Positions 45,586 through 54,823 are shown, numbered from the stretch's first letter. The stretch is DNA of 64,000 bases from an uncultured Bacillota bacterium (GCA_900544595.1 UQVQ01000002.1:62001-126000); one strand, 5' to 3'. The notes: generated by a model from the letters alone, not told the origin. Numbers and translations are program-made.

Positions 45586-46680
45586 TTATTTGCAACAACT
45601 GTTTGCAACTCTGTTTTGGAAGCCAATTTTCCCAAGTTCGGTTTCAAGGAACTTGTCTTTTGCCTCGCCAGAAAGTTCGTTTCCTTTTTCATAAATTCCC
45701 ATTGCTTTTTGAGTTATTTCAAAGCAGGTTGGATTTCCATAGAATTTTGCATAGTTAATTGCCATTCTGCCGTTGTTGTCTTGCAAGTTCAAATTTGCAC
45801 CCCTTGAAATTAAAACCCTTGTTGCTTCTCTGTTGCCGCGTTTGCAGCAAAGCATTAAAGTTGAAACTCCGTTTTTATCTTGCTCGTCCATAAACTTTTT
45901 GTTATAGTTTGCGCTTTTAAGCAAAATATCCATCATAACACCGTTGCTGTTGTTAGCTGCGTGCATAAGCGGATTTCTTCCCGCAAAATCTGCCATAAAA
46001 CTTGCTCCGCTTTTAACAAGATGAACAAGCGCTTCTTGGCGATGTTTGTTTTGGCAAGCAACAATTGTTGGAGTTGCGCCCTCGCGGTTTCTTTGGTTAA
46101 TGTTTGCCCCATAACTTTGAAGAAGTTCAATCATTGGAACATCGTTTTGCTTAACCGCATCGAAAATTGGTGTTTCTTTATATGCACCAACAAGATTTGG
46201 ATTTGCTCCATTTTCCAAAAGAATTTTTGCAATTCGAAGATTCCCAAGTTTAACAGCAAGCGAAAGTGCAGAAAGCCCATCTTTGTTAAGCGCATTCATA
46301 TTGATTGCATCAATTTCTGGAAGAATTTCGCCTCTTTCGTTTTTATTATATGTTGCAAGATATTTAACAACCTCTTCCTTTCTTGAATAAACGGCCAAAA
46401 TTAACGCATTGTTTTTGTTTGAATCAACACAGTTGATGTCCGCCCCGTTTGGATATGTTAACGCAATTTTAATTCTTCGTTTATCTCCAAAAAAAGCGTT
46501 TTCCAACAAGTCGCAATTTCTTATTTCGCGTGTTTTTGTTTCTTCTTTTTTAAGCCAGTCGCTTGGAACATTTGCATATTTCAAAACCGGTTTATTAAAC
46601 TCTTGAAAATCTGTTCGAAGTGCATTCCCAAGAATTGCCCCTTGGCTAAGTTTTTTCTTTGAATTGTATTTTTTTGACAT
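45586..46680 (-). CDS. Ankyrin-repeat protein
   Basis: The 364 residues contain about six ankyrin units, for example DGLSALSLAVKLGNLRIAKI, LLENGANPNLVG and GVSTLMLCCKRGNREATRVL. A charged N-terminal segment of about 60 residues precedes them. No signal peptide or membrane segment is visible. A protein-protein interaction role is expected; the partner is unknown. Single-gene unit. Confidence 0.9.
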   Translation of the reverse strand: MSKKYNSKKKLSQGAILGNALRTDFQEFNKPVLKYANVPSDWLKKEETKTREIRNCDLLENAFFGDKRRIKIALTYPNGADINCVDSNKNNALILAVYSRKEEVVKYLATYNKNERGEILPEIDAINMNALNKDGLSALSLAVKLGNLRIAKILLENGANPNLVGAYKETPIFDAVKQNDVPMIELLQSYGANINQRNREGATPTIVACQNKHRQEALVHLVKSGASFMADFAGRNPLMHAANNSNGVMMDILLKSANYNKKFMDEQDKNGVSTLMLCCKRGNREATRVLISRGANLNLQDNNGRMAINYAKFYGNPTCFEITQKAMGIYEKGNELSGEAKDKFLETELGKIGFQNRVANSCCK

Positions 46681-46765
46681 TTTCTCTCCCTTACATTTTC
46701 ATTATACCAGCGAAAAACGGTTTGTCAATATGGAATATTTATTTAATTATTGAAAAAAATATGTT

Positions 46766-47320
46766 ATGGAAAAATTTAAAAACTTTTGTTTGTTCATAAG
46801 CAGTTTTGCTCCTCTCTATTTTTTAATTATCGTTAAGGAGCTTGTTGAAATTGCAAACGGCAATCTTTCGTTTAACGTAACGAATTCAATTATGCTTTCG
46901 CTAAACCTTTTGTTGATTGCTTTTGGGATTCTTGGAGTTTGTTTAACATATAAAGACAGATATAAAGCAATTGAGATTATAGATTCAAAAAATGTGACCT
47001 GCCAAAATTTCTTAGGCTATTTTCCTCTTTTCGTTCTTTTTGCGCTTGCCTTCCAACTTGAATTTATTAGTATGGCAGTTGTTTATGTTTTAATTCTTGT
47101 TATGATTGGCGTTGTTTATCTCAAAAACGACCTAACCTATATCAACCCTTTCCTTAACATAATTGGCTTTTCAACCTATCAAATAACCTTTCTTAAAGGC
47201 GAAGAAGAAAAGAAACTTTATGTTTTCTCTTTTTCAAACCTTGAAAACAGAACATATCTTTCAAACGGATTTTTTATTAAACCTCTTAAACAAAAGAAAA
47301 ATAAGAAAACAAATCGCTAG
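46766..47320 (+). CDS. Four-helix membrane protein of unknown function
   Basis: 184 residues with four membrane segments (about 7-27, 37-61, 88-104 and 106-122). A soluble C-terminal part follows (NPFLNIIGFSTYQITF, then a strand-rich tail and a basic end). The layout and the phrase FLFISSFAPLYFLIIVK loosely recall KwaA-type membrane proteins from phage-defence loci, but no KwaB-like partner is adjacent, so I give no function. It sits at the edge of the core chromosome next to the tRNA cluster. Confidence 0.65.
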   Translation: MEKFKNFCLFISSFAPLYFLIIVKELVEIANGNLSFNVTNSIMLSLNLLLIAFGILGVCLTYKDRYKAIEIIDSKNVTCQNFLGYFPLFVLFALAFQLEFISMAVVYVLILVMIGVVYLKNDLTYINPFLNIIGFSTYQITFLKGEEEKKLYVFSFSNLENRTYLSNGFFIKPLKQKKNKKTNR

Positions 47321-47369
47321 GTTTAATTTTCTTTTTAAATAAATTAACTGCCAAGTAAGTAAACAAAAT

Positions 47370-47397
47370 AAAAAAAGCCTTAGAAACCTAAGGCTTA
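47370..47397 (-). terminator. Terminator of tRNA-Gly
   Basis: Arms AAGCCTTAG and CTAAGGCTT, followed by T residues on the reverse strand. Confidence 0.85.
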
Positions 47398-47403
47398 TAT
47401 TTT

Positions 47404-47478
47404 TGGAGCGGAAGACGAGATTCGAACTCGCGACATTTGCCTTGGCAAGGCAACGCTCTACCACTGAGCCACTCCCGC
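47404..47478 (-). tRNA. tRNA-Gly (GCC)
   Basis: Reverse strand cloverleaf: acceptor GCGGGAG/TTCCGCT-type pairing, anticodon arm TTGCC-TTGCCAA-GGCAA with anticodon GCC, T loop GTTCGAATC, encoded CCA. Confidence 0.96.
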
Positions 47479-47496
47479 ATTTCAAATTGCTTTAAC

Positions 47497-47525
47497 AATA
47501 TACCAAAACATTTCATTCTTGTCAA
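47497..47525 (-). promoter_or_regulatory. Promoter of tRNA-Gly
   Basis: Reverse strand: TTGACA (47520-47525), 17-bp spacer, TATATT (47497-47502). Confidence 0.85.
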
Positions 47526-47607
47526 CAAAAATTTAATTCTTTTCGAACTTTGTTCTTGAAGTTAACCTTTTAAGAAGTTAAATTCATATAAAACTTAAGA
47601 TAATTCG

Positions 47608-47636
47608 TTGACAAAGCAAGTTTCTTTTGATAAAAT
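47608..47636 (+). promoter_or_regulatory. Promoter of tRNA-Cys/tRNA-Leu
   Basis: TTGACA (47608-47613), 17-bp spacer, TAAAAT (47631-47636), 19 bp before the first tRNA. Confidence 0.88.
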
Positions 47637-47655
47637 AGCCTTGCAAAATTTGAAT

Positions 47656-47730
47656 GGTACCATAGCCAAGTGGTAAGGCAAGGGTCTGCAAAACCCTCAT
47701 TCCCCGGTTCAAATCCGGGTGGTACCTCCA
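47656..47730 (+). tRNA. tRNA-Cys (GCA)
   Basis: Acceptor GGTACCA/TGGTACC, anticodon arm AGGGT-CTGCAAA-ACCCT with GCA, T arm CCCGGTTCAAATCCGGG, encoded CCA. Confidence 0.96.
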
Positions 47731-47733
47731 AAT

Positions 47734-47819
47734 GCTGGTGTGGCGGAATGGTAGACGCAAGGGACTTAAAATCCCTCGTTCGCAAGGACGTGCCGGTTCG
47801 AGTCCGGCCACCAGCACCA
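47734..47819 (+). tRNA. tRNA-Leu (TAA)
   Basis: Acceptor GCTGGTG/CACCAGC, anticodon arm GGGAC-TTAAAAT-CCCT with TAA, long variable arm CGTTCGCAAGGACG, T arm GCCGGTTCGAGTCCGGC, encoded CCA. It marks the left edge of the accessory island. Confidence 0.96.
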
Positions 47820-47828
47820 TACACGAAT

Positions 47829-47872
47829 AAAACGAACCTTGAAGATAGTTCAGGGTTCGTTTTGTTTTTTAA
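47829..47872 (+). terminator. Terminator of the tRNA-Cys/Leu operon
   Basis: Arms AAAACGAACC and GGGTTCGTTTT with a T-rich tail; an inner TTGAA/TTCA pair extends the stem. Confidence 0.85.
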
Positions 47873-47910
47873 CAAGGAATGTTTTGGATTTAAACTAAGC
47901 ATATAGACAA

Positions 47911-47945
47911 AAGAAGGCTTTTTGTTATAGCCTTCTTCTTTTTAT
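47911..47945. terminator. Terminator of the exonuclease gene
   Basis: Arms AGAAGGCT and AGCCTTCT with T runs on both strands. It lies just beyond the stop codon of the minus-strand exonuclease gene and backs up the tRNA operon terminator. Confidence 0.82.
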
Positions 47946-47953
47946 TATTTGTT

Positions 47954-49030
47954 TTACTGATTGTTCGAAAATTGTTTTATGTAATCTTCGTAAGAAATGC
48001 CTTTCTTTTTTAAACTCTCAATTAGAGCAGTATTAAATGCAGTATCCTTGCAATTGTTTTCATCATGTTTTATATACTCACCATGTTCATTAATTTCTAT
48101 TTTTAACATTTTTGACAGCTCTTCAATTGTTATCTTTTTTATGTCCTTATGGTTATCTTCTATATTATGGTCACAAGACAAATCTCTTTCACCATACTCA
48201 TCCCCCATAACAAAATATGAACAAATTGATCCTTTATTTCCATAATTGTATCCTGCATTAAAAATAGCTTCAATAAGTCTCAATCTTCCTTCCGTTGTTG
48301 TTTCTTTAATAGAATCCGATAAACAAATTAAAGGCCAATTATCTCTTTCTGGATATTTTTCTGCAATTTTCTTCAATTTTTTAGCAAATTTACCTGTTTT
48401 TTCGCCAATTTGATCATTATTTTCTTTATTTTGTTTTATTGAAGAAACAATAAAGTTTTCTGTCCTATCTTTAACGTTAGGACATAATTCAATAATCTCA
48501 ATAAGAGAAAATCCAAGTTTATTAAGTATTTCCTTGAACTCTATCATTGTATTGTGGGCGTCAACTTCAGCGTCATGTTCACCCTCTTCGCCCTTTAATT
48601 CAAGTTCTTCCAAAATGTTTAATACTGATATTTCTTTTTTAGTATTCTTGTATTCTTTATAAAACAATTTAACATCGTAAAAATCAAAATCAATACTTGG
48701 TAAATTATATCTTTTACAATCATCATTTAATGCCTTGGCGTCATTATTTAGCGAGTGCCCTAGAACATAATCACAGCTTTCTATTATCTCCTTAATTTTA
48801 GGATAATATTTATTGAAAGTAAGTCTTTCTTCATACTCCTTTTTAGTTCTTGTAAGTATGTGTTTTAATGCCCACCAATCCCATTCATCATTAGATATGT
48901 ATGGATTGATTATAAGATTATTCCTTTCTATTATTTCAAACTTTTCATTAGTTATAACATACCCGAATTCACAAATCTTGCAACCATTTTTACAACTCGC
49001 ATATTCTAAATCAAAAAATAAAATTCTCAT
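47954..49030 (-). CDS. DEDDh-family 3'-5' exonuclease
   Basis: The 358 residues begin with an exonuclease domain (1-170): Exo I DLE at 7-9, Exo II GHSLNNDAKAL (Asp97), and Exo III HDAEVD (His152, Asp157). All metal-binding acids are present. The remaining 190 residues are not recognised and contain a Cys-rich stretch near EYGERDLSCDHN. AAGGAAAATA precedes the ATG. It lies 17 bp downstream of the radical-SAM remnant, so both probably belonged to one operon. Codon use is island-like, unlike the core genes. Confidence 0.85.
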   Translation of the reverse strand: MRILFFDLEYASCKNGCKICEFGYVITNEKFEIIERNNLIINPYISNDEWDWWALKHILTRTKKEYEERLTFNKYYPKIKEIIESCDYVLGHSLNNDAKALNDDCKRYNLPSIDFDFYDVKLFYKEYKNTKKEISVLNILEELELKGEEGEHDAEVDAHNTMIEFKEILNKLGFSLIEIIELCPNVKDRTENFIVSSIKQNKENNDQIGEKTGKFAKKLKKIAEKYPERDNWPLICLSDSIKETTTEGRLRLIEAIFNAGYNYGNKGSICSYFVMGDEYGERDLSCDHNIEDNHKDIKKITIEELSKMLKIEINEHGEYIKHDENNCKDTAFNTALIESLKKKGISYEDYIKQFSNNQ

Positions 49031-49046
49031 TAGTTATTTTCCTTTA

Positions 49047-49433
49047 CTATATTTTATCACCATTAAAGATAATGTCATTACCAACATTTATTTCTTCAAT
49101 TAAGTTCTTTTTTTTATAAAACCAATCTTTTTCATTTGTATATCTATCAGAAATATAATTGATATTTTGATTTAATGAACCAACTAATGCTCTATCGTTA
49201 TCAATTTTCTGCTCATCAAAATAACCATCAATGATGATATCACATTGACTTTTTAAATTATCTTCAATTTCATTTAATTGATATCCCGTAAAAAGAATTA
49301 TGCCTAATTCCAAATTTTTAACTTCTTCAAGTAGTTTAACTAAACCGGTTTGTAAGAGTGGTTCCTCCTCTCTGATACTGATTTTATCAATGATATTTCG
49401 CAATAGCCAGCAATGAACACTTGCATTGCGCAA
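49047..49433 (-). pseudogene. 5'-truncated radical-SAM activase-like gene
   Basis: From about residue 23 the frame matches the middle and end of a radical-SAM activating-enzyme-like protein: EEPLLQTGLVKLLEEVK (a remnant of the GGEP SAM-binding region), LELGIILFTGYQLNEIED, then DIIIDGYF and ALVGSLNQNINYISDRY. The CxxxCxxC cluster loop and the first strands are absent. The first 20 or so codons (MRNASVHCWLLRNIID) instead belong to the sequence that follows tet, so the ORF is a chimera. It could not be a working radical-SAM enzyme. Confidence 0.75.
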
Positions 49434-49437
49434 GACG

Positions 49438-51357
49438 TTACATTATCTTCTGAAACATATGGCGAACCTTATCTAACCGACTATTTGGGCGGCGAGGTTG
49501 TACTACAGGTTCCCCTGAAGTTTCCTGATACCCTTTCAATTCTGTCAAGCAAACGCTTCTTCCATTTGTATAGAAATTCAAATCACTTTTGTATTCCCCA
49601 ATCCGTCTTGCTGGTATTTCTCCAGTTAAGATCGCTTCATTATTTTTTATTGAAGTTGTTTCAATTACCGCATCGTATTTCACAGCATCATGATAAGCCC
49701 GTGAAAGATATTCCTGCGGTGCAAACAGGGTAAAAGAAAGATAGGGTTCTAAAACCTGTGTTCCTGCTTTTTTTAATGCCAGTTCCAGCACAATGGGCGC
49801 AAGAAAGCGGAAATCTGCCGGAGTACTGACCGGGCTGTAGTAAACACCATATTCAAAACAAATTCTGCAATCTGTTACCTCCCATCCATACACTCCCTGC
49901 TCTAATCCATACCGAATCCCTTCCATAACTGCGTTTTGAAAGCTTTGGTTTAAATAACCGAGAGGCACTTTACTTTCATATTCTGTTCCGCTTCCAACAG
50001 GAAGAGGAGTGACAGCCAAACCAATCGACGCCCAAAAGGGATTTGGCGGTACTTCAATATGAATTGTATAATGAGCCTCTTTTCGTGGTCTCTCCCGATA
50101 AATAACGGTAGGCTCTTTTATTGCTACCTCGACACTATATTTTTCATTTAATAAAGAACAAACAACTTCCAATTGTACTTTTCCCAAAAAGGAAAGAATA
50201 ATTTCATGAGTAATAGAATCAATCATAAAATGCAGAAGCGGATCAGTATCCGCAATCTCTGTAAGGGCATCCAGTAATGCTTCCCTTTGCTCTGCTTTGA
50301 TTGGCTCTATCGTTGTCCGAAAAAGCGGCAGGGGATTATCCGTCCATGCCTTGCGTGGCAATAGTTTTTCATCTCCCAGAACATCATTTAGTTTTAATGT
50401 ATTGTCAGATAAAATAACAATCTCCCCGGAATCAGCGGTGTCTGTTGGGACGATTTCTCCATCAAATGGAATTGACATCTCTGTAATTTTAATTTTTTCC
50501 TTTTTTGACAGAAGAATCGTTTCCCGTAAACAAAGCGTACCGCTATACAGCCTTAAATAGCAACGTCGTTTTTTCTGCTCGGTATATTCAATTTTAAAAA
50601 CATACCCGCACAGTTCCGATTGACAGTTATCTGTTTTCGATGAAAAAATATCTGTGATTACATCAAGCAATTTTTTTGTTCCGATATTCTCTTTTGCGCT
50701 TCCATGATATACCGGAAAAAAAGTTCCCTGCTGTACCCTTCGCTTTATTTCTTCCTGAAGTTCCCGCAATGTCAAAGGCGCTCCTGAAAGATATTTTTCT
50801 AAAAGATTATCATTCCCGGCAATCACAGCATCCCACTTTTCAAAATCCGCAACGTCGGAAAGTGTTAATTCTGGAAATAAATGAACTTCCTGCATAACCA
50901 TCATATCTTCTGTCAATTTTTCTCTGATATTTTGATAAGTCTGTGCAGGAACAAAGCCTTCCTGATCGATTTTATTGATAAAAATAATGGTTGGTATCTT
51001 CATCTTCCTCAGCGCATGGAACAGCACTCTGGTCTGTGCCTGTACTCCATCTTTTGCAGATATTACTAAAATCGCTCCGTCCAGAACCGATAAAGAGCGG
51101 TACACTTCTGTTATAAAGTCCATGTGTCCCGGTGTGTCTACAAGATTCACTTTGTACTCTTTCCAGTGAAAAGATGTAACGGCAGCCTGAATGGTAATTC
51201 CCCTTTGACGTTCCAAAGCCATAGAATCCGTTCTTGTTGTGCCTTTATCTACATTGCCCGGTTCCATGATTGCCCCGCTTGTATACAGCAAGCTTTCTGT
51301 CAGTGTTGTTTTTCCTGCATCAACGTGTGCAAGAATGCCAATATTGATTATTTTCAT
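49438..51357 (-). CDS. tet: Tetracycline-resistance ribosomal protection protein
   Basis: EF-G-like GTPase that removes tetracycline from the ribosome. The 639 residues begin [21 protein letters not shown]1 is AHVDAGKTT (10-18), G3 DTPGH (74-78), G4 NKID (128-131). The C terminus [20 protein letters not shown] is typical of the Tet(M)/(O)/(W) group. From memory it is closest to the Tet(W)/Tet(O)/Tet(44) branch but differs from each at many positions, so I do not name a class. All domains are intact. It is clearly richer in G and C than its neighbours, consistent with recent acquisition. GGAGGATGACAC precedes the ATG. Confidence 0.96.
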   Translation of the reverse strand: MKIINIGILAHVDAGKTTLTESLLYTSGAIMEPGNVDKGTTRTDSMALERQRGITIQAAVTSFHWKEYKVNLVDTPGHMDFITEVYRSLSVLDGAILVISAKDGVQAQTRVLFHALRKMKIPTIIFINKIDQEGFVPAQTYQNIREKLTEDMMVMQEVHLFPELTLSDVADFEKWDAVIAGNDNLLEKYLSGAPLTLRELQEEIKRRVQQGTFFPVYHGSAKENIGTKKLLDVITDIFSSKTDNCQSELCGYVFKIEYTEQKKRRCYLRLYSGTLCLRETILLSKKEKIKITEMSIPFDGEIVPTDTADSGEIVILSDNTLKLNDVLGDEKLLPRKAWTDNPLPLFRTTIEPIKAEQREALLDALTEIADTDPLLHFMIDSITHEIILSFLGKVQLEVVCSLLNEKYSVEVAIKEPTVIYRERPRKEAHYTIHIEVPPNPFWASIGLAVTPLPVGSGTEYESKVPLGYLNQSFQNAVMEGIRYGLEQGVYGWEVTDCRICFEYGVYYSPVSTPADFRFLAPIVLELALKKAGTQVLEPYLSFTLFAPQEYLSRAYHDAVKYDAVIETTSIKNNEAILTGEIPARRIGEYKSDLNFYTNGRSVCLTELKGYQETSGEPVVQPRRPNSRLDKVRHMFQKIM

Positions 51358-51389
51358 GTGTCATCCTCCATTCACAGCCAAAAAAGGCA

Positions 51390-51431
51390 TAAAAATCCCC
51401 AGCAGCAAAATACTCTTACCGCTGGGGATTT
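51390..51431 (-). terminator. Attenuator terminator in the tet leader
   Basis: Reverse strand arms AAATCCCCAGC and GCTGGGGATTT, then a T run, about 35 bases before the tet start region. It corresponds in position to the tet(M) leader terminator. Confidence 0.9.
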
Positions 51432-51511
51432 AATCTTTGGACATACACATAAAAGACATACGCCAACAGACGCTTGTCACTTGTCTTACTATGTCAATAT
51501 ATAAGGCAAAA

Positions 51512-51609
51512 GTATTCTTAAATAGGTACAAAAAACCAAGCCCTTGTTCCAAAGGACATCCCAAAGTTTTTTGTTCCCACTATTTGGTTATAGTTTTATT
51601 TAAGAATAC
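51512..51609 (-). promoter_or_regulatory. Antiterminator hairpin of the tet leader
   Basis: A 13-bp perfect inverted repeat (GTATTCTTAAATA at 51512-51524 and its complement at 51597-51609) flanks inner pairings. The leader peptide sits on its 5' arm, so ribosome behaviour on the peptide would decide whether this hairpin forms. This is the known layout of tet(M)-type attenuation. Confidence 0.75.
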
Positions 51610-51619
51610 CCTGCCGCAT
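51596..51619 (-). CDS. Leader peptide MRQGILK of tet
   Basis: Seven codons, ATG through AAA then TAA, preceded by AGGAG with a 9-base spacing. It is located between the tet promoter and the attenuator. As in the tet(M) leader, slow ribosomes in the presence of tetracycline would alter folding and allow read-through. Confidence 0.8.
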   Translation of the reverse strand: MRQGILK

Positions 51620-51649
51620 ATTTTTTAACTCCTTTTTGGAAATATCATG

Positions 51650-51679
51650 ATTATAACACTAAACTGTACCCCTTGTCAA
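51650..51679 (-). promoter_or_regulatory. Promoter of tet
   Basis: Reverse strand: TTGACA (51674-51679), 18-bp spacer, TATAAT (51650-51655). It is intact and close to consensus. Confidence 0.92.
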
Positions 51680-51687
51680 GGACATTT

Positions 51688-51957
51688 TTATTTATTTGTT
51701 CTAGGGAACGTCTGTTTGTCTACTTTACAACTTACAATCCCCTCTAATGGATAAATCCCTGTTGTGATATACTCATAATACTCGTTAGGTGACAACTTTG
51801 CCAACTGCCATTGATATCTGCTATTATTATAATAATCCATCCAGTCATCCACGATTGCTTTTACCTCACGATATTTGCTACATTCACTAACATCTATCTC
51901 ATCCTTCATATGTCCAAAAAAGCTTTCCTGTGGTGCATTATCCCAACAGTTTCCTTT
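51688..51957 (-). mobile_element. 3' remnant of an IS3-family transposase gene
   Basis: The reverse strand encodes RKGNCWDNAPQESFFGHMKD then EIDVSECSKYREVKAIVDDW, WMDYYNNSRYQWQLAKLSP and a tail ending FPRTNK. This is the C-terminal end of an IS3/IS150-type OrfB with the last Glu of the DDE triad (in PQESFF). The upstream catalytic part is absent, and the fragment fuses directly into the helicase gene at about 51957. It marks the right-hand junction of the tet segment. Confidence 0.85.
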
Positions 51958-54484
51958 CCGGAAATAATCTCACCAGAATCCTCATCAAGATTTTCTCTTA
52001 TTTGTTTAGATATTTCTTTCTTCTCATTTTCAAGTTCTATAAGTTCTGGATTAAACTGAATTTGGTTTAATTCATCAATAATATTTCCCAAATCCATTCT
52101 CATAATTCCATTAATGTTTGATGTTTTGAAATATGTTTTCTTTCTAATTATGTCATTAATATCACTACTTAATTTTTCTAAAACATCTTTCTTAAACTCA
52201 TTCTCATCAATAGTAAAATTATAGTTTCCAATCTTTTTAATCAAAAACTCATAATCATTTTTATTATTCTCTATTATAGAAATTTCTTTTCTGTAATTAC
52301 TGATTTGTTCATTCAATAATTTCTTATTGTTTTCATGAGACGATATCTGATTTTTTACACTATCAATTTGAACTTGCTCTTTCAATAGTTTTTGATAATC
52401 CAATTTTAACTTTTGGAATTCTTCATCAAAGTTTTCTTTTGTCGCTGTGAAATTTTCAAATGATATTATTTGCTTATCAATTTTCTGTGAAATATTTATG
52501 TAAAAATTATCCACAAGTCTTTCTGGATTGTAATCTGTATTTTTACCATTAATGTTAGGTATCAATCTTAATGGCCTTATTTCTGGGATTTTTGGCAATC
52601 TATCAAAGACATTATCAATGGCTTTATGAGTTTCGCTTGATACCAATATTTTTTTGCCTTTTTTTGTTAATTGAGCAATTATTTCAGCAATAACTTGTGT
52701 CTTACCCGTTCCCGGTGGACCTTGCAATAAGAAAATACTTTCACTAGCAACTGCTTTTTTAACAGCTTCCTTTTGTCTATCATTTAAACTTTGCAAATTC
52801 CATTCAATATCATCTTCTATATTGTGGTTAAGATTTTGTAATGACTTTGGCTCAAACAAATACCTTGACAAATAAGGATTTTTAACAAAACCTTTGAAGA
52901 ATGCGTCCAAAGATTTTTCTTGTCTTTCAATCTTCATTTTTTCTGCAATATTATTATATGTCATAAAACATGGCTTAATATTTTCAAGTTCTTTTCTTAC
53001 TTCATCAACACTATTCTTTTCAATTTTAAATAGTATGTTAAATCTTCTAATTGTTTCATTTTCTATTGCTTTATTTATTTTTTCATTTTTAATATTTAAT
53101 AGATACTCTTTTGTTTTAAACAACTCTAAATTAATTTGATTGTTATACTTGTTTTTTAGTTCTTGTGTCTTTGATATTCTCGCTTTATTGATATTCTCAT
53201 TTTTTTCTTTTTCTAACTTTTCTGCAAATTTTTTGCATTTTTCTTCATTTTTTTGTCAGAAATATCATTTTTTTCATTAAATTCTTTAATTTTATTATTT
53301 TTTTCTAAATCAAGTTGCAAAGATAAGTCATCTAAATACTCATGAACTTCATCATTAATAATGTTGTTATATTGAGTTTCAACTTTGGCTTTATCATTCA
53401 AGTAATCGTTTTCAAATTCTTTTTCATACTTATCTGTGTTTGGTAAAATATCTTCTGCAAAAATTTTATATCTTTCATCTAATTGAATTGATTTTATTCC
53501 TGTTTGATTATTACTTGGTTCTTGTGCTGTTAAAGAAATGTCCTGTCTAGTAAATCTATTTAATAGTAATTCTTCTTTTGGTTTTCTATCTTTTTCTGTC
53601 ATAGCAGAATAAATTTCTTTTTTATTAAAGTCAACTTCAATGCTTACAAGTGGAAAACTCTCTGCCCCATCAACATTTTCAGTTATAACAATTTGGTCAT
53701 CTCTAACAAGTTCTTTATTTAATAATAATCCACTATATCTTTCTTCATTAAGTCTATAAACATTTCTAGGAATAATAAAAGTATTTAATATTTCACATTT
53801 ATTAAATCTAATACATTTTTCAGATTGTGCTTCTAAATATTGTTTTCTAAATAATATATAATCTTTCCATTCTTCATAAGTTTGTAATACTTTCTTATAT
53901 TGTTTTACATAGAAAGGACTATTGACTAATCTATAAATAAAATCATTTGTTAAAACATTGCTTGCTGAATATTCATCAATGTTAACACCAAAATTGGGAA
54001 CCTTAATTCCATTTGGAAGAACTTTTAATTCAAAAGCAACTGAACAATTACATTGAACACTTATCTCACTAACTTTATCTTCAATTTCATCTATAAGTTC
54101 AATACCTTTAACGACAAACAAATAGTTTTTAAGACATTTTATATCTCCAATGATAATAATATCTTGACCTTCTGGTAAGAACCTTTTTATTAAGGTATCC
54201 TTTTCTGGCCTTATGACAACATTTCTATAAATGTAATTTCCCTTTTTATCGCATTCCGCCCTTCTATCAAATGCCGGCATTGAAAAATGATATATATTGG
54301 TCTTGTATGGGTTAAAACATTGATTCATAAATTCCTTAAAATTTTCAATAGTTGCCTTTTGAGTGTTTCCCATTTTCCTATAAATATTTGAATATTGCTC
54401 AACTAATGATGTGGAAAAATAGTCATCCCAATTTTGACTCCCTTTAACCATATTAAATGTGCAATCTAAAAATAAAAAATTCAT
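51958..54484 (-). pseudogene. SF1 helicase-like gene, frameshifted and 3'-truncated
   Basis: Two reading frames join into one protein. The first (54484 down to about 53213) is an unrecognised N-terminal region of about 420 residues starting MNFLFLDCTFNMVKGSQNWD after GGAGGG. It breaks at a homopolymer of seven T (53248-53254; seven A on the coding strand). Adding one A restores the frame into KFAEKLEKEKNENINKARIS and on into the second frame (ORF 53123 to 51906). That part has a DNA2/NAM7-type helicase start: LNDRQKEAV, Walker A GPPGTGKT and SSETHKAID, then a coiled-coil insert. Motifs II to VI are missing because the IS3/tet segment replaces the 3' end. The ATPase cannot be complete. Confidence 0.8.
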
Positions 54485-54527
54485 CCTATCCCTCCAACAC
54501 GACATTTGTCAATACTAACCCATTTGC

Positions 54528-54536
54528 ATTATAGCA
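54528..54536 (-). promoter_or_regulatory. Extended -10 of the helicase gene
   Basis: Reverse strand TG-C-TATAAT about 45 bp before the start at 54484, downstream of the terminator of the candidate small RNA. The helicase gene therefore seems to have its own promoter. Confidence 0.6.
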
Positions 54537-54564
54537 TATAATCAAAAGATTATCTTACTAAAAT

Positions 54565-54817
54565 AAAAAAATCATCAACTTGTGTTGATGACCAAAAATT
54601 TCTTTTTTCATGCAACACAAACAATGGAGCTAAATCCCATATAATTGAGTTACATACTTATAATTTTATCTATCTGGACTGTAGACCCGAACTTATAATA
54701 CTCTCAAGGAAAACGAATACTATAAGATTTATAAAATGTAATTATATTAAATTATGTGCATTAGTTGACCTTCTTACCTGATATCCCTTGAAATATCTCA
54801 TCACAACTCTATTATGC
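54565..54817 (-). ncRNA. Candidate structured small RNA of about 250 nt
   Basis: A full transcription unit without a convincing reading frame. The promoter is at 54824-54852, and a strong terminator follows (arms TCATCAAC and GTTGATGA at 54572-54591, loop ACAA, then T7). Inside, TGCAT-TAG-TTG segments near the 5' end pair with CAA-CTA-ATGCA about 60 nt later, around an inner GATAT/ATATC hairpin. CTTATAGTATTC pairs with GAGTATTATAAG to form a 12-bp stem. ATGG/CCAT forms another near the 3' part. No known RNA class is recognised. It lies between the helicase pseudogene and the DUF262 operon. Confidence 0.6.
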
Positions 54818-54823
54818 AAGAAT

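Noticed and set aside
47261..47485. Minus-strand frame over tRNA-Gly
   Set aside because: It is a translated tRNA (CGSGSVVERCLAKANV-type product), not a protein gene.
47570..47902. Minus-strand frames over tRNA-Cys and tRNA-Leu
   Set aside because: Translation of tRNA sequence, giving the well-known false product with RTRTGTSLRTRDFKSL.
51124..51504. Plus-strand frame across the tet start and leader
   Set aside because: Antisense to tet and its attenuator; no ribosome binding site.
54661..54720. Group I intron or T-box within the candidate small RNA
   Set aside because: The sequence around GACTGTAGACCC was compared with intron and T-box signatures as I know them; the conserved core sequences are not present.
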